Numbered from the stretch's first letter, positions 1 to 8,408 are shown. The stretch is 34,464 nt of DNA from an uncultured Bacteroidota bacterium (GCA_913055825.1 CAJXKB010000032.1:1-34464), one strand, 5' to 3'. Program-made: numbers and translations. The notes: generated by a model not told the origin, from the sequence alone.

Positions 1-491
1 AATGTCCTTAAATAATAAGTTGCACTCAAAACATCATACAAAGGTCTGTTCAAATAGTATGTGGTGTCTTTGGCCGGGTATCGTTTCGATTCAGTATAAA
101 CCCTAAGTTGCTTTTTATGCCAGTTAAAATGATAAATATTATGAATCCAGTAGCCGCCTTCCATCGTATTTTTCTCATAAAAAACAGGTTTAAAACCTTT
201 TAGCGCTACAATGGCTTGGTAATGATCCGTTACCGAAAAGATAAAACTCCATTTTTTCAAGGAGTACCCTGTAGCGTTGAGATCAACACATTTCTCTCCA
301 TGATAATTTACTACATTGGCAGTCATCTCCACGTCCCCGGCATGAACCCAAATTGGCCCCAAATTGTAGTAGGCCAGTATCTTCAAGGTTTCATGGGGAA
401 GAAAAGGGTAGTTATCCTGAGCTTGTAGGGATGCCCCTGGGAGAAGCGCTGGAAAAAAGCTGAAAATTATGATGAGTGCTTTCAAATTCAT
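1..491 (-). CDS. DUF3108 domain-containing protein, 3' part cut off by window edge
   Basis: Reading leftward from ATG at 491, the frame stays open for 163 codons to the window edge, so only the N-terminal part is present. It starts with a hydrophobic signal peptide of about 24 residues ending in a LQAQD-like cleavage region. The mature start (YPFLPHETLKILAYYNLGPI, then WVHAG) and the following YHGEKC and EGGYW segments match the DUF3108 pattern, a family of secreted beta-rich proteins that is common in Bacteroidota and has no settled function. A TACTTTTG -7 box lies 16 bp upstream of the start. The family call rests on recalled pattern, not a search. Confidence 0.75.
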   Translation of the reverse strand, partial: MNLKALIIIFSFFPALLPGASLQAQDNYPFLPHETLKILAYYNLGPIWVHAGDVEMTANVVNYHGEKCVDLNATGYSLKKWSFIFSVTDHYQAIVALKGFKPVFYEKNTMEGGYWIHNIYHFNWHKKQLRVYTESKRYPAKDTTYYLNRPLYDVLSATYYLRT

Positions 492-506
492 TGTTTGTTA
501 AAGCGT

Positions 507-514
507 CAAAAGTA
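507..514 (-). promoter_or_regulatory. -7 box of the DUF3108 gene promoter
   Basis: On the minus strand this reads TACTTTTG, a perfect TAnnTTTG, the -7 element used by the Bacteroidota primary sigma factor. It sits 16 bp before the ATG at 491. No clear TTTG -33 element is seen at the expected distance. Confidence 0.5.
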
Positions 515-680
515 GTGAAAATGGACGATGTGAGAATCATTGCACCAGGAAAAAACACTCCGGCAAATCTTACAAGGCATTTAAAAGGCTTTAAACAGGT
601 GGGTATTCAGGAGAATTTAAGCTAAAAAGGGATAATTCGCCATAAGGAATGACGGGCGTCCATGAAAATTGATGATTCAC

Positions 681-735
681 CCGACCATTGTCTCACCATT
701 GTCTGACCATTGTTTGGCTATCGTCTGACGGATGT
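681..735. repeat. 11-bp tandem repeat, about five copies
   Basis: Five consecutive 11-base units are visible: CCGACCATTGT, CTCACCATTGT, CTGACCATTGT, TTGGCTATCGT and CTGACGGATGT. The first three are near identical and the last two have drifted. The array lies in the 310-base gene-free stretch between the DUF3108 start and the tRNA. The period is close to one helical turn, so any bound protein would see every copy on the same DNA face. No function is known to me. The rest of 492-760 shows no gene. Confidence 0.75.
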
Positions 736-763
736 ATGACAACCAAAACAAACCCCCCAAAAA

Positions 764-799
764 AATAAAAAAGACCCGATGCTTTTGCACCAGGTCTTT
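764..799 (-). terminator. Intrinsic terminator of the tRNA gene
   Basis: Read on the minus strand, AAGACCTGGTGC pairs with GCATCGGGTCTT around an AAAA loop (one internal imperfection) and is followed directly by a run of T. It starts just after the tRNA 3' end, as expected for a rho-independent terminator. Confidence 0.8.
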
Positions 800-801
800 C
801 G

Positions 802-875
802 TAGCGAGGCCGAGAATTGAACTCGGGACCTCCGGGTTATGAATCCGACGCTCTAACCAACTGAGCTATCTCGCC
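802..875 (-). tRNA. tRNA-Met, anticodon CAU
   Basis: The minus strand begins GGCGAGATAGCTCAGTTGG, giving an acceptor 5' strand and a typical D arm, then an anticodon loop TTCATAA with anticodon CAU, an AGGTC variable loop and a T arm CCGAG-TTCAATT-CTCGG. The 3' CCA is not encoded. There is an A-C mismatch at the base of the anticodon loop and another at acceptor pair 7-66, and the first pair is G-U. A CAU anticodon could also belong to an initiator or a lysidine-modified isoleucine tRNA; the absence of three G-C pairs in the anticodon stem argues against initiator. The gene has its own promoter and terminator. Confidence 0.9.
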
Positions 876-887
876 GTTTTGAGGCTG

Positions 888-917
888 CAAAAGTAAAAAA
901 TTAAATCATTATCCAAA
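888..917 (-). promoter_or_regulatory. Promoter of tRNA-Met
   Basis: On the minus strand TTTG (917-914) is followed by an 18-base spacer and TACTTTTG (895-888). This is the full Bacteroidota promoter consensus TTTG-N17-23-TAnnTTTG, ending 12 bp before the tRNA 5' end. It is the best promoter match in the window. Confidence 0.8.
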
Positions 918-948
918 TAGATTCTGAAAAAATGTTTTTGAAACCGTT

Positions 949-2268
949 TTATATTTTCTGTTCCAGTTTTTCAATGAATCCTGTAATTTGTTTCCGGATA
1001 ATCCGTCCGCTGAACAATCGCAATACCAGCTCAAACAAGGCTGAAAGCACAAATGCACCCAAAATATAATAAATCAGATCAGGCATACTTTTACTGGTGT
1101 AAATTAAGGTGAGGACAATTACCGAAAGGGTAACAGCAACAGCTAAAAGTACGAGCCACAGGCTGGCACCGGTTTCCTTAATTTTAAGCAAGTGTCCGAT
1201 GTGCGTAAGTCCCTGAATGATAAGAACTGCCAGCGCTGCTACTGTTGTAATCTGCGAGAGGTTGAAAAATAACAACATGGGAATTACGATGAGTGCGCTG
1301 ACAATAAGTCCCTCGTAGGAGTGAAAGATGTTACGGTCATAAACCTCGGGGAGATCGCCTTCCTTAGCAAGTGTATAACCAATTTCGGTGGTTGCATAAA
1401 GCGTGGCATTTATGGCAGATGCGGTGGCTAACAGGGCAGTAGCAGCTATAATTTTAAATCCGATAGCTCCCAAAATCGGCCTGGCAGCTTCGGCAAGGGC
1501 ATAATCTTTGGCTGAAATCACTTTGGAAAGAGGCAGGTTTCCCAAAACAGCAATACTGGTGATGATGTAAAGGCCGGCTACCATTAAAATGGAAATCACC
1601 ATGGCTTTTAACATGTTCTTTTCCGGTTGCGTCATATCTTCCACAGTGTTGGTAATCACACTGAAGCCCTGGTAGGCAAAAAATGTAATGCCAATGGCAA
1701 AAAGCATATTGTTAAGTGGGGGCATATCAGCTGTACTCAGTAACTTCGGATTAATGGAGAACAAGGCAATAATAGCAAATGCGATTAAAATGGTCAGTTT
1801 AATAATAACTATTATATTTTCAGATTTTGCCACCACAGCGGCACCAACAAGATTAATTAGTGTAAACAGGGCCACCACACCAATTGCATAAGCATTTGCC
1901 CAAAACACAAGGTTGCTGCCATGCATAAAAGTGGCGGCATATACGCCAAACGATTTTGCCACAGCGGCAATGGCAATGAGTTGTGAGAGATAAAAGAGTA
2001 CGCCTGCGGCACCTGAAAAAATGCCTTCGCCGTATGCCTGAACAAGATATTCTATTATTCCGCCCCGCGAAGGATAGCGAATGGCCAGCTTTGCCAGAGA
2101 ATAACCGCTGAGCAGGGCCAAAATACCGCCAAATATAAATGATACCCAAACAATGTTCCCGGCAATGGCCCCTGCTTGGCCGATAACAATAAAAATTCCG
2201 GCTCCAACCATGGAACCTAAGCCAATAAATACTGCACTCCAGAGTCCAAATGCTTTCTTTTCTGCCAT
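949..2268 (-). CDS. APC superfamily amino acid permease
   Basis: A 439-residue polytopic membrane protein with about 12 hydrophobic segments. The N-terminus carries the APC-family TM1 signature GLGSMVGAGIFIVIG (residues about 17-31), the unwound glycine-rich substrate site of LeuT-fold amino acid/polyamine antiporters and symporters. Length is typical of the family. It probably moves an amino acid or amine across the inner membrane, but the substrate cannot be read from sequence. It stands alone on the minus strand, with a TAGTTTTG -7 box about 42 bp upstream, and its start region is divergent from the DUF1573 gene. Confidence 0.9.
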   Translation of the reverse strand: MAEKKAFGLWSAVFIGLGSMVGAGIFIVIGQAGAIAGNIVWVSFIFGGILALLSGYSLAKLAIRYPSRGGIIEYLVQAYGEGIFSGAAGVLFYLSQLIAIAAVAKSFGVYAATFMHGSNLVFWANAYAIGVVALFTLINLVGAAVVAKSENIIVIIKLTILIAFAIIALFSINPKLLSTADMPPLNNMLFAIGITFFAYQGFSVITNTVEDMTQPEKNMLKAMVISILMVAGLYIITSIAVLGNLPLSKVISAKDYALAEAARPILGAIGFKIIAATALLATASAINATLYATTEIGYTLAKEGDLPEVYDRNIFHSYEGLIVSALIVIPMLLFFNLSQITTVAALAVLIIQGLTHIGHLLKIKETGASLWLVLLAVAVTLSVIVLTLIYTSKSMPDLIYYILGAFVLSALFELVLRLFSGRIIRKQITGFIEKLEQKI

Positions 2269-2309
2269 CTCTTTTTTTTGTTAAGGTTGATTAAAAAACT
2301 TCGAATGAA

Positions 2310-2317
2310 CAAAACTA
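2310..2317 (-). promoter_or_regulatory. -7 box of the APC permease promoter
   Basis: The minus strand reads TAGTTTTG, a perfect TAnnTTTG, 42 bp before the permease ATG. No clear -33 TTTG is seen. Confidence 0.45.
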
Positions 2318-2403
2318 CGTTAAATACTGTTTTGTTTTGGAAAAAACGATGTATTGCAATAATGGATTCGTTGTACGGGAATCGTCTTAATCGTGCTCAA
2401 TTG

Positions 2404-2437
2404 TTTGTGGAAGTAGCTGGTTTTATTATTAACTTTG
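2404..2437 (+). promoter_or_regulatory. Promoter of the DUF1573-aminotransferase pair
   Basis: TTTG at 2404-2407, a 22-base spacer, then TAACTTTG at 2430-2437 match both Bacteroidota promoter elements. The ATG follows 25 bp later, giving a short leader. Confidence 0.65.
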
Positions 2438-2462
2438 CTACTCAATTGAAAGGAATACTATC

Positions 2463-2909
2463 ATGAAAAAACAGATTGTAATCGTGATTGTTGTTTTGCT
2501 AAGCCTTAATTTACAGGCTTTCAGCCAGAATGTTAAAGAAACAGGTACTGCCGCACAAATCACTTTTAAACAGGTGATGCACAATTTTGGAAAAATTTAC
2601 AGGGGTGCCGACGGTACTTTTGCTTTTAAATTTGTGAATACGGGCAAGGAGCCCCTCATTTTATCACGTCCCCGTTCATCATGTGGTTGCACGGTGCCTT
2701 CGTGGCCCAAAGAACCCATCTTGCCCGGTGATTCTGCACAAATTAAAGTTACATATAACACGCATCTTTTTGGCGCTTTTAACAAAACTGTTACAGTACA
2801 TTCCAATGCTCCTAAAACAATCGTTTTACGCATCAAAGGGCGGGTGGTACCCAGGCCCAAGCCGGTACTTCCGCTGAAACAGGATAGTGCAGGTCCGATT
2901 TCAAAATAG
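2463..2909 (+). CDS. DUF1573 domain-containing secreted protein
   Basis: 148 residues. A signal peptide (residues 1-21, ending AFS-Q) is followed by one DUF1573 domain, an immunoglobulin-like beta fold related to ASH/MSP domains and very common in Bacteroidota. Diagnostic features are HNFGKI near residue 40, the FVNTGKEPL segment and the RSSCGCTVP motif near residues 70-78. It ends in a proline- and lysine-rich tail. The product is probably periplasmic or surface-located; its role is unknown in the family generally. The aminotransferase gene begins 29 bp downstream, so the two may be co-transcribed. Confidence 0.88.
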   Translation: MKKQIVIVIVVLLSLNLQAFSQNVKETGTAAQITFKQVMHNFGKIYRGADGTFAFKFVNTGKEPLILSRPRSSCGCTVPSWPKEPILPGDSAQIKVTYNTHLFGAFNKTVTVHSNAPKTIVLRIKGRVVPRPKPVLPLKQDSAGPISK

Positions 2910-2938
2910 ACGTTTAAAAATTAATTAAATCGAATAAA

Positions 2939-4138
2939 ATGCCTAAAATATCATTAAAAGGGCAGCAGATGCCCGAATCGCCCATCCGTAAACTGGTTCC
3001 ATTTGCCGAAGAAGCTAAACGGAAAGGCCGGAAAGTTTTTCACCTCAACATTGGTCAGCCCGACATTGAAACGCCCGAAGTGGCACTGAATGCTGTCCGT
3101 AATTATGACCATAAGGTGATTGAGTACAGCCATTCTGCCGGAATCTTATCCTTCCGCGAAAGTTTGGTAAAGTATTACAAATCAGTAAATATCGACGTAA
3201 CTCCTGATCAGATTATTGTGGGGGCAGGGGCTTCGGAAGCCTTGTTGTTTGCTTTTCAAAGTATTATGGACCCGGATGATGAGGTGATTATCCCTGAACC
3301 TTTTTATGCCAATTATAACGGATTTGCTACCAATGCCGGTATTAAAGTCAGGCCGATTGTTTCCGGCATTGAAAGTGGTTTTGCTTTGCCTCCCATCGAA
3401 GATTTTGAAAAAAATATTACGGATAAAACCAAGGCCATTTTGGTGTGTAATCCCAACAACCCAACGGGATACCTTTATTCGAAGGAAGAGCTCGAAACTT
3501 TGCGCGATATCGTGAAAAAATACGACCTTTATCTCATTGCTGATGAGGTCTATCGCGAGTTTGTCTATGATGGCCATCAACATTATACTGCCATGCATTT
3601 GGAAGGAATTGAACAGAATGTAATTTTAATCGATTCTGTTTCTAAACGTTACAGCGCTTGTGGTGTACGCATTGGCTGGATGATCTCCCGAAATAAAGAA
3701 GTGATGGCCACCGCTTTGAAATTTGCTCAGGCCCGTTTAAGCCCACCTACGTTCGGACAGGTGGCTGCCGAGGCTGCTGTGGATACCCCGGATGAATATT
3801 TTGATGCTGTAATTAAGGAGTATGTGGCCCGTCGAAATGTTGTAGTGGAGGGAATTAACAAAATTGAAGGCGCTTATTGCCCCAATCCTGCCGGTGCTTT
3901 TTACGTTGTAGCCCGTTTGCCTATCGATGATTCCGATAAATTCTGTCGTTGGTTACTTGAAGATTTTGAATATGAAAATCAGACGGTTATGCTGGCACCT
4001 GCTTCCGGATTTTATGCTACGCCGGGTAAAGGAAAAGATGAAGTCCGCATCAGTTATGTGTTGAAGGTGGAAGATTTGCAGCGTTCGGTAAAACTGTTGG
4101 ATGAAGCCCTGAAAGTTTATCCCGGAAGGACTTTGTAA
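2939..4138 (+). CDS. Class I/II PLP-dependent aminotransferase (aspartate aminotransferase-like)
   Basis: 399 residues, the usual length for fold type I aminotransferases of subgroup I-gamma. Visible motifs: YSHSAGILSFRE (about 63-74, the Y-x-x-x-x-G-x-x-x-L-R start); NPNNPTG (171-177, substrate and PLP contacts); ADEVYREFVYDG (201-212, Asp and Tyr for the PLP ring); and SVSKRYSACGVRIGW (233-247), in which Lys236 should form the Schiff base. It likely interconverts an amino acid and 2-oxoacid in the cytoplasm, with aspartate/glutamate the default guess. Substrate cannot be decided here. The start ATG follows an A/T-rich leader without a Shine-Dalgarno, as is normal for the phylum. Confidence 0.92.
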   Translation: MPKISLKGQQMPESPIRKLVPFAEEAKRKGRKVFHLNIGQPDIETPEVALNAVRNYDHKVIEYSHSAGILSFRESLVKYYKSVNIDVTPDQIIVGAGASEALLFAFQSIMDPDDEVIIPEPFYANYNGFATNAGIKVRPIVSGIESGFALPPIEDFEKNITDKTKAILVCNPNNPTGYLYSKEELETLRDIVKKYDLYLIADEVYREFVYDGHQHYTAMHLEGIEQNVILIDSVSKRYSACGVRIGWMISRNKEVMATALKFAQARLSPPTFGQVAAEAAVDTPDEYFDAVIKEYVARRNVVVEGINKIEGAYCPNPAGAFYVVARLPIDDSDKFCRWLLEDFEYENQTVMLAPASGFYATPGKGKDEVRISYVLKVEDLQRSVKLLDEALKVYPGRTL

Positions 4139-4281
4139 TTCCAATATCGAAATTTCAAACTAAATATCGATTGTTTGTAGTGTGTAAATTAAAGTTTGTG
4201 ATTTATTTGATATTTGGAGCTCGCTATTTATAGGAATGACAGGCCATCGTTGGTTTGTATCGGTTTAGAAAAAATAATGAT

Positions 4282-4659
4282 ATGCATGAATTTTCAATAG
4301 CCATGAGTATTGTGGAGTTGGCTGAAGAAGAGGCAAAAAAAGCTGCTGCAAGTGTGATTTCACAATTGGTTCTGGAAATAGGAACAATGGCCGGAATAGA
4401 GTTCTATGCATTGGATACAGCCCTTGAAGCGGCCGTACACGGTACCCTTCTCGAAAATGCTGAAATTATTGTAGATAAAGTGCCGGCCAAAGCAAGATGT
4501 GCCGACTGTAGCCATGTTTTTGAAATTCAGCAGGTTTACGATGCCTGTCCTAAATGCAACAGCCTTTTTCACGAGATTATTCAGGGAAAAGAGCTGAAAA
4601 TAAGGTCACTTGTTGTTGAAACATTTGAAGAAGATCGGAAGACGGCAAGTAACAGATAA
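4282..4659 (+). CDS. hypA: Hydrogenase/urease nickel incorporation protein HypA
   Basis: 125 residues from the ATG at 4282. This start was chosen because HypA must begin Met-His-Glu (His2 is the nickel ligand), and the frame here gives MHEFSIAMSIV; the frame extends 9 codons upstream to 4255 but that would bury the ligand. The zinc site is complete: Cys73-x2-Cys76 and Cys89-x2-Cys92. HypA hands nickel to [NiFe]-hydrogenase precursors together with HypB. No hypB, hydrogenase or urease gene lies nearby; the neighbours are an aminotransferase and nfo, 24 bp downstream. A truncated hydrogenase maturation protease lies about 24 kb away. Confidence 0.93.
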   Translation: MHEFSIAMSIVELAEEEAKKAAASVISQLVLEIGTMAGIEFYALDTALEAAVHGTLLENAEIIVDKVPAKARCADCSHVFEIQQVYDACPKCNSLFHEIIQGKELKIRSLVVETFEEDRKTASNR

Positions 4660-4683
4660 TAATAGGATAATAAAAACAGAAAA

Positions 4684-5529
4684 ATGAAATATATAGGTGC
4701 GCACGTCAGTGCTTCCGGAGGGGTTGAAAATGCCCCGGTAAATGCACATGCCATTGGTGCCAAAGCCTTTGCCTTGTTTACCAAAAACCAGCGTCAATGG
4801 GTATCGAAACCGTTGACTTCAAAAAATATTGACCAGTTTAAGGCAAATTGCGAAAAATATGGTTATCAACCTCACCAGATTTTACCGCACGATAGTTATT
4901 TGATTAATTTGGGACATCCTGATACCGTGGCTTTGGAAAAATCACGTACAGCCTTTTTGGATGAGGTACACCGTTGTGAACTGCTCGGTATTGACCGGCT
5001 TAATTTTCACCCGGGTTCGCATTTGAAAAAAGTCACGGAAAATACATGCTTGCAGACAATTTCCGAATCTATCAATATTACACTCGACAAAACAAATGGC
5101 GTGATTGCCGTCATTGAGAATACAGCAGGCCAAGGTTCTAACATGGGTTACCGGTTTGAGCAACTGGCGGCCATTATCGACGGGGTGGAGGACAAAAGCC
5201 GTGTTGGCGTCTGTATTGACACCTGTCATGCTTACACGTCGGGATATGATATTAAAACGGAGCAGGGGTTTAACAAAACTTTTGCTGATTTTGATGCTAT
5301 TGTGGGATTTCAATATCTGAAGGGTATGCACCTGAACGATTCAAAAAAGGAGTTGGCTACCCGTGTTGACCGCCACGACAGCATTGGGAAAGGTTTTATT
5401 GGCATCGACCTGTTCCGTCGTATTATGAACGACCCGCGTTTTGATGATATACCGATGATTTTGGAAACTCCCAATACTGACCTTTGGCCTCAGGAAATAG
5501 AGTTGCTTTACAGTTTGATAGAAAAATAA
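4684..5529 (+). CDS. nfo: Endonuclease IV (AP endonuclease family 2)
   Basis: 281 residues, the normal length for Nfo. This TIM-barrel enzyme cuts DNA at abasic sites in base-excision repair using a trinuclear zinc centre. The start [17 protein letters not shown] and the metal-binding segments are all present: [34 protein letters not shown] followed by [11 protein letters not shown], and ILETPN near the C-terminus. It follows hypA closely and converges on the DUF1343 gene. No terminator hairpin was seen between them. Confidence 0.96.
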   Translation: MKYIGAHVSASGGVENAPVNAHAIGAKAFALFTKNQRQWVSKPLTSKNIDQFKANCEKYGYQPHQILPHDSYLINLGHPDTVALEKSRTAFLDEVHRCELLGIDRLNFHPGSHLKKVTENTCLQTISESINITLDKTNGVIAVIENTAGQGSNMGYRFEQLAAIIDGVEDKSRVGVCIDTCHAYTSGYDIKTEQGFNKTFADFDAIVGFQYLKGMHLNDSKKELATRVDRHDSIGKGFIGIDLFRRIMNDPRFDDIPMILETPNTDLWPQEIELLYSLIEK

Positions 5530-5558
5530 ACTGCTGAATTCTGTTTGTATTTCGGCTT

Positions 5559-6740
5559 TTAAGGATACAATAAATATTTCTTCCTGATTAGCAGAAATTT
5601 TTTCAAATCATTTTGCCAGCTCTGGCGGATTTGTTTTTCCGATTTTCCAGCCTCTATTTGTTTCTGTAACATATCGGTTCCGGCCAGGGTGTTGAAATAA
5701 TGATTGAAGAAGGTGGTTTTTTTACCAATTTGTTTGTATGCCGTAATCAGCCACTTTAAATGAATTTGGGCGGGTTTATGGTCAACATTATTTGCGTAGT
5801 TGCTTAAATCGAAACCTTTACATTGTTTGTTTTCAAATTTAGGATGTAAACTTGCTCCGGGGGTGCTGACGGGAACAAAAGAAAAGCTGCCTTTCATTTG
5901 AGGGTGTCCGTAAATCTGAAATGGTTTTGATGTACCGCGCCCGACACTCACCACCGTTCCTTCAAAAAAGCAAAGTGAAGGATACAAATATACGGCTTGC
6001 CAGTCGGGTAGGTTAGGGGAGGGCTTAACGGGAAGTTTTACCAACATGTTGTGATTGTATTTTTTTAGCGGAATAACTGTGAGCTTGCACTGCAGTCCGT
6101 TTTTCAACCATTTTTCACCATTCACCATGCGGGCATATTCGCCAATAGTCATTCCATAAACCACCGGAATGGGATGCAGGCCTACAAAAGATTCATATCC
6201 TTTCTGCAATACCGGGCCATCCACATAAAAACCGTTCGGGTTTGGACGGTCAAGTACGACTATCGGAATGTTTTGTTCGGCACAAGCCTCCATCACAAGG
6301 CTCAGGGTTGAGATGTAGGTATAAAAACGAACGCCAACATCCTGCAGATCGAAAACCACTATATCCACATTTTTTAAATCTGAGCTGTCGGGTTTCCTGT
6401 GCTTTCCGTATAACGATATTACAGGTAATCCGGTTTCAGGATCCATCCCGTTTTTAATTTTAGCGCCGGCATCCCGGTTTCCGCGAAAGCCGTGTTCGGG
6501 ACTAAAAATACGACTTACACTGATGCCTGCATGAAGCAGGCTGTCAACAAGGTTTGTACCATTAATCATTGAAGTATGATTGGCAACCACCGCCACATTT
6601 TTGTTTTTAAGAAGGGGTAAAAATATTTCCATTTGCTGGTCGCCGGTTATTATGGAATCAAAGCGGGTAAGGCTGGGCTGTGCAGAAACCATTTGAATCA
6701 GGAACCATGTGGAAAGGAATAGGAATAGATTGGTTTTCAT
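5559..6740 (-). CDS. DUF1343 protein, NamZ-like exo-N-acetylmuramidase (GH171)
   Basis: 393 residues from ATG 6740, which opens a clear signal peptide (MKTNLFLFLSTWFLIQMVSAQ); a TTG three codons upstream is less likely. The mature protein has the DUF1343 hallmarks: AVVANHTS, SPEHGFRG (about residue 80), VFDLQDVGVRFYTYISTL, DRPNPNG, and EGTVVSVGRGTSKPFQ in the second half. DUF1343 members from Bacillus subtilis and Tannerella forsythia (NamZ) are known to release MurNAc from the non-reducing ends of peptidoglycan fragments. By homology this would be a periplasmic wall-recycling enzyme. Exact substrate is inferred. Its start region is divergent from the LolC/E-like permease. Confidence 0.87.
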   Translation of the reverse strand: MKTNLFLFLSTWFLIQMVSAQPSLTRFDSIITGDQQMEIFLPLLKNKNVAVVANHTSMINGTNLVDSLLHAGISVSRIFSPEHGFRGNRDAGAKIKNGMDPETGLPVISLYGKHRKPDSSDLKNVDIVVFDLQDVGVRFYTYISTLSLVMEACAEQNIPIVVLDRPNPNGFYVDGPVLQKGYESFVGLHPIPVVYGMTIGEYARMVNGEKWLKNGLQCKLTVIPLKKYNHNMLVKLPVKPSPNLPDWQAVYLYPSLCFFEGTVVSVGRGTSKPFQIYGHPQMKGSFSFVPVSTPGASLHPKFENKQCKGFDLSNYANNVDHKPAQIHLKWLITAYKQIGKKTTFFNHYFNTLAGTDMLQKQIEAGKSEKQIRQSWQNDLKKFLLIRKKYLLYP

Positions 6741-6801
6741 GGAAAACAAGAATTTAATTTGTAAAAATACAAAACGCTCCCATGTAAATGGAAGGAAAAC
6801 G

Positions 6802-6809
6802 TAAATTTG
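6802..6809 (+). promoter_or_regulatory. -7 box upstream of the LolC/E-like permease
   Basis: TAAATTTG is a perfect TAnnTTTG and lies 15 bp before the TTG start at 6825, in the 84-bp divergent region. The -33 element is not evident. Confidence 0.45.
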
Positions 6810-6824
6810 TAGAAAAAAGAGAAT

Positions 6825-8051
6825 TTGAACTTCGAATATTATATTGCCAAGCGGATTGCACCGGGACGTACCGAAACTTTTGCCAAACCTGTTGTGCGTA
6901 TTGCTATACTGAGTATTGCGCTGGGCCTGGCTTTAATTCTGGCTTCGGTGGCTATTGTAATTGGCTTTAAACATTCCATCAGTCATAAAATGCTGGGTTT
7001 TGCCGCGCCAATACAGGTGATTCCTTTTGATCAAAATAAATCGATGGAAGAATCACCCCTGACGGTTCAGGCTTCTTTTTTAAAAAAACTCAAAGCCAAT
7101 CCCGATATAAATCATATTCAATTTGTAGCTCAGAAAGCGGGTGTGCTGAAAACCAAATATCAAATGCAAGGCATTATACTTAAAGGGGTAGATGCAGCTT
7201 ACGACTGGACATTTTTAAGAAAGAATCTGAATGCCGGGCAACTTCCTGATTTTAAAACAAAAGAGGCGTCAAGAGATGTTCTGATCTCTAAAAAACTGGC
7301 TAATAAGCTTTTGCTTAAAGTGGGCGACCCTGTACGGATTTGGTTTGTGAGCGGGCAACATGCCGGTGCTCTCGGTAGAAAGTTATTGGTGGCAGGAATT
7401 TATAGTACAGGGATTGATGAATTTGACAGCCGGTTTGTTATTTGCGATCTGCGACAAATACAGGCTTTGAATGGATGGAATCCACATCAGGTTGGAAGCA
7501 TCGAACTTGAGGTAAAAGATTTGACACATGTCCGTATTGTTGCACAACGGATTTATAAATCTATCCCTTACAATTTGAATATTCAAACCGTTTACGACAA
7601 ATATCCCGAAGTATTTAGCTGGCTTAGTTTGCTGGATACCAATGTGGTAGTTATTTTGGTGCTGATGTTGATTGTCGCCGGTATCACCATGATTTCCACG
7701 CTTTTTATACTTATCATCGAACGTACCGGGATGGTGGGCATTTTGAAAACACTGGGGGCAAATAATAATTCCATCCGCAAAATATTTCTGTACAAGGCAA
7801 CCTACATTATTTTGTGGGGGATGTTCTGGGGGAATCTGCTGGGAATTGGGTTTTACTCGATCCAGTATTATTTTCACTTGTTTAAACTGAATGCACAGAA
7901 TTATTATGTTTCTTATGTGCCGGTCGAGTTACATTGGCCCGGATTTCTATTAATAAACACAGGGGTTTTCCTTTTGTCTATCCTGATGCTTATTTTACCT
8001 TCTTTTTATATCACACGCATCACCCCATCTCGTGCCTTACGATATGAATAG
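6825..8051 (+). CDS. ABC transporter permease, LolC/LolE-like (FtsX/MacB domain)
   Basis: 408 residues. The start is TTG: no in-frame ATG exists at the 5' end, and the resulting N-terminus (MNFEYYIAKRIAPG) matches the conserved start of this Bacteroidota family. Order: TM1 (about 25-47), a large periplasmic MacB-PCD-like domain, then three membrane segments of the FtsX permease domain (about 270-400, including ERTGMVGILKTLGA, the cytoplasmic coupling helix region). Family members extract lipoproteins from the inner membrane together with an ATPase LolD. No ATPase is encoded nearby, so the partner must lie elsewhere. The gene probably uses the TAAATTTG promoter upstream. Confidence 0.88.
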   Translation: MNFEYYIAKRIAPGRTETFAKPVVRIAILSIALGLALILASVAIVIGFKHSISHKMLGFAAPIQVIPFDQNKSMEESPLTVQASFLKKLKANPDINHIQFVAQKAGVLKTKYQMQGIILKGVDAAYDWTFLRKNLNAGQLPDFKTKEASRDVLISKKLANKLLLKVGDPVRIWFVSGQHAGALGRKLLVAGIYSTGIDEFDSRFVICDLRQIQALNGWNPHQVGSIELEVKDLTHVRIVAQRIYKSIPYNLNIQTVYDKYPEVFSWLSLLDTNVVVILVLMLIVAGITMISTLFILIIERTGMVGILKTLGANNNSIRKIFLYKATYIILWGMFWGNLLGIGFYSIQYYFHLFKLNAQNYYVSYVPVELHWPGFLLINTGVFLLSILMLILPSFYITRITPSRALRYE

Positions 8052-8101
8052 CTTTGTCTCAGCATATTACAATCGTTAAAAAAGTATAAGTATTTTTTCA
8101 C

Positions 8102-8109
8102 TATATTTG
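8102..8109 (+). promoter_or_regulatory. -7 box of the clpS-nfeD-floA promoter
   Basis: TATATTTG is a perfect TAnnTTTG, 22 bp before the clpS ATG at 8132. An A/T-rich tract precedes it, without a clear TTTG at -33. Confidence 0.5.
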
Positions 8110-8131
8110 TTGAGAATCATTGAGAATAAAA

Positions 8132-8407
8132 ATGAGTATTAAAGAAAAAAGGAAGCCGGATATTTTTATTCATGAGGACCTCACTTCGCTGAAGAACCTG
8201 GTTTTATTTAACGACGATTATAATACTTTCGATTATGTAATTAACACTTTAATAGAGGTATGTGGCCATGGGGCACATCAGGCCGAAACTTGTGCTATGA
8301 TTGCCCATTACAAAGGAAAATGCGTGGTAAAAAAGGGCTGTTTCGAGGAACTGAAACAATGCTTTGATGAGTTGTCGTTTAGAAATTTAACTGTGGAGAT
8401 TCAGTAA
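8132..8407 (+). CDS. clpS: ATP-dependent Clp protease adaptor ClpS
   Basis: 91 residues from ATG 8132; a TTG at 8120 would add four. ClpS delivers N-degron substrates to ClpA/ClpC-type unfoldases. The core signature is present: LVLFNDDYNTFDYVINTLI (roughly residues 24-42, with the Asn-Asp-Asp that holds the substrate N-terminus), then the HxxQAE segment (HGAHQAETCAMIAHYKGKC) and a C-terminal strand. No clpA/clpC is nearby. It is the first gene of a tight cluster: nfeD starts one base after its stop. Confidence 0.93.
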   Translation: MSIKEKRKPDIFIHEDLTSLKNLVLFNDDYNTFDYVINTLIEVCGHGAHQAETCAMIAHYKGKCVVKKGCFEELKQCFDELSFRNLTVEIQ

Positions 8408-8408
8408 T

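Noticed and set aside
216-428. 70-codon plus-strand frame at the left end
   Set aside because: Antisense to the DUF3108 gene, whose signal peptide and motifs are clear on the minus strand.
2278-2466. 62-codon plus-strand frame before the DUF1573 gene
   Set aside because: It covers both elements of a good promoter and its product shows no domain, signal peptide or family pattern.
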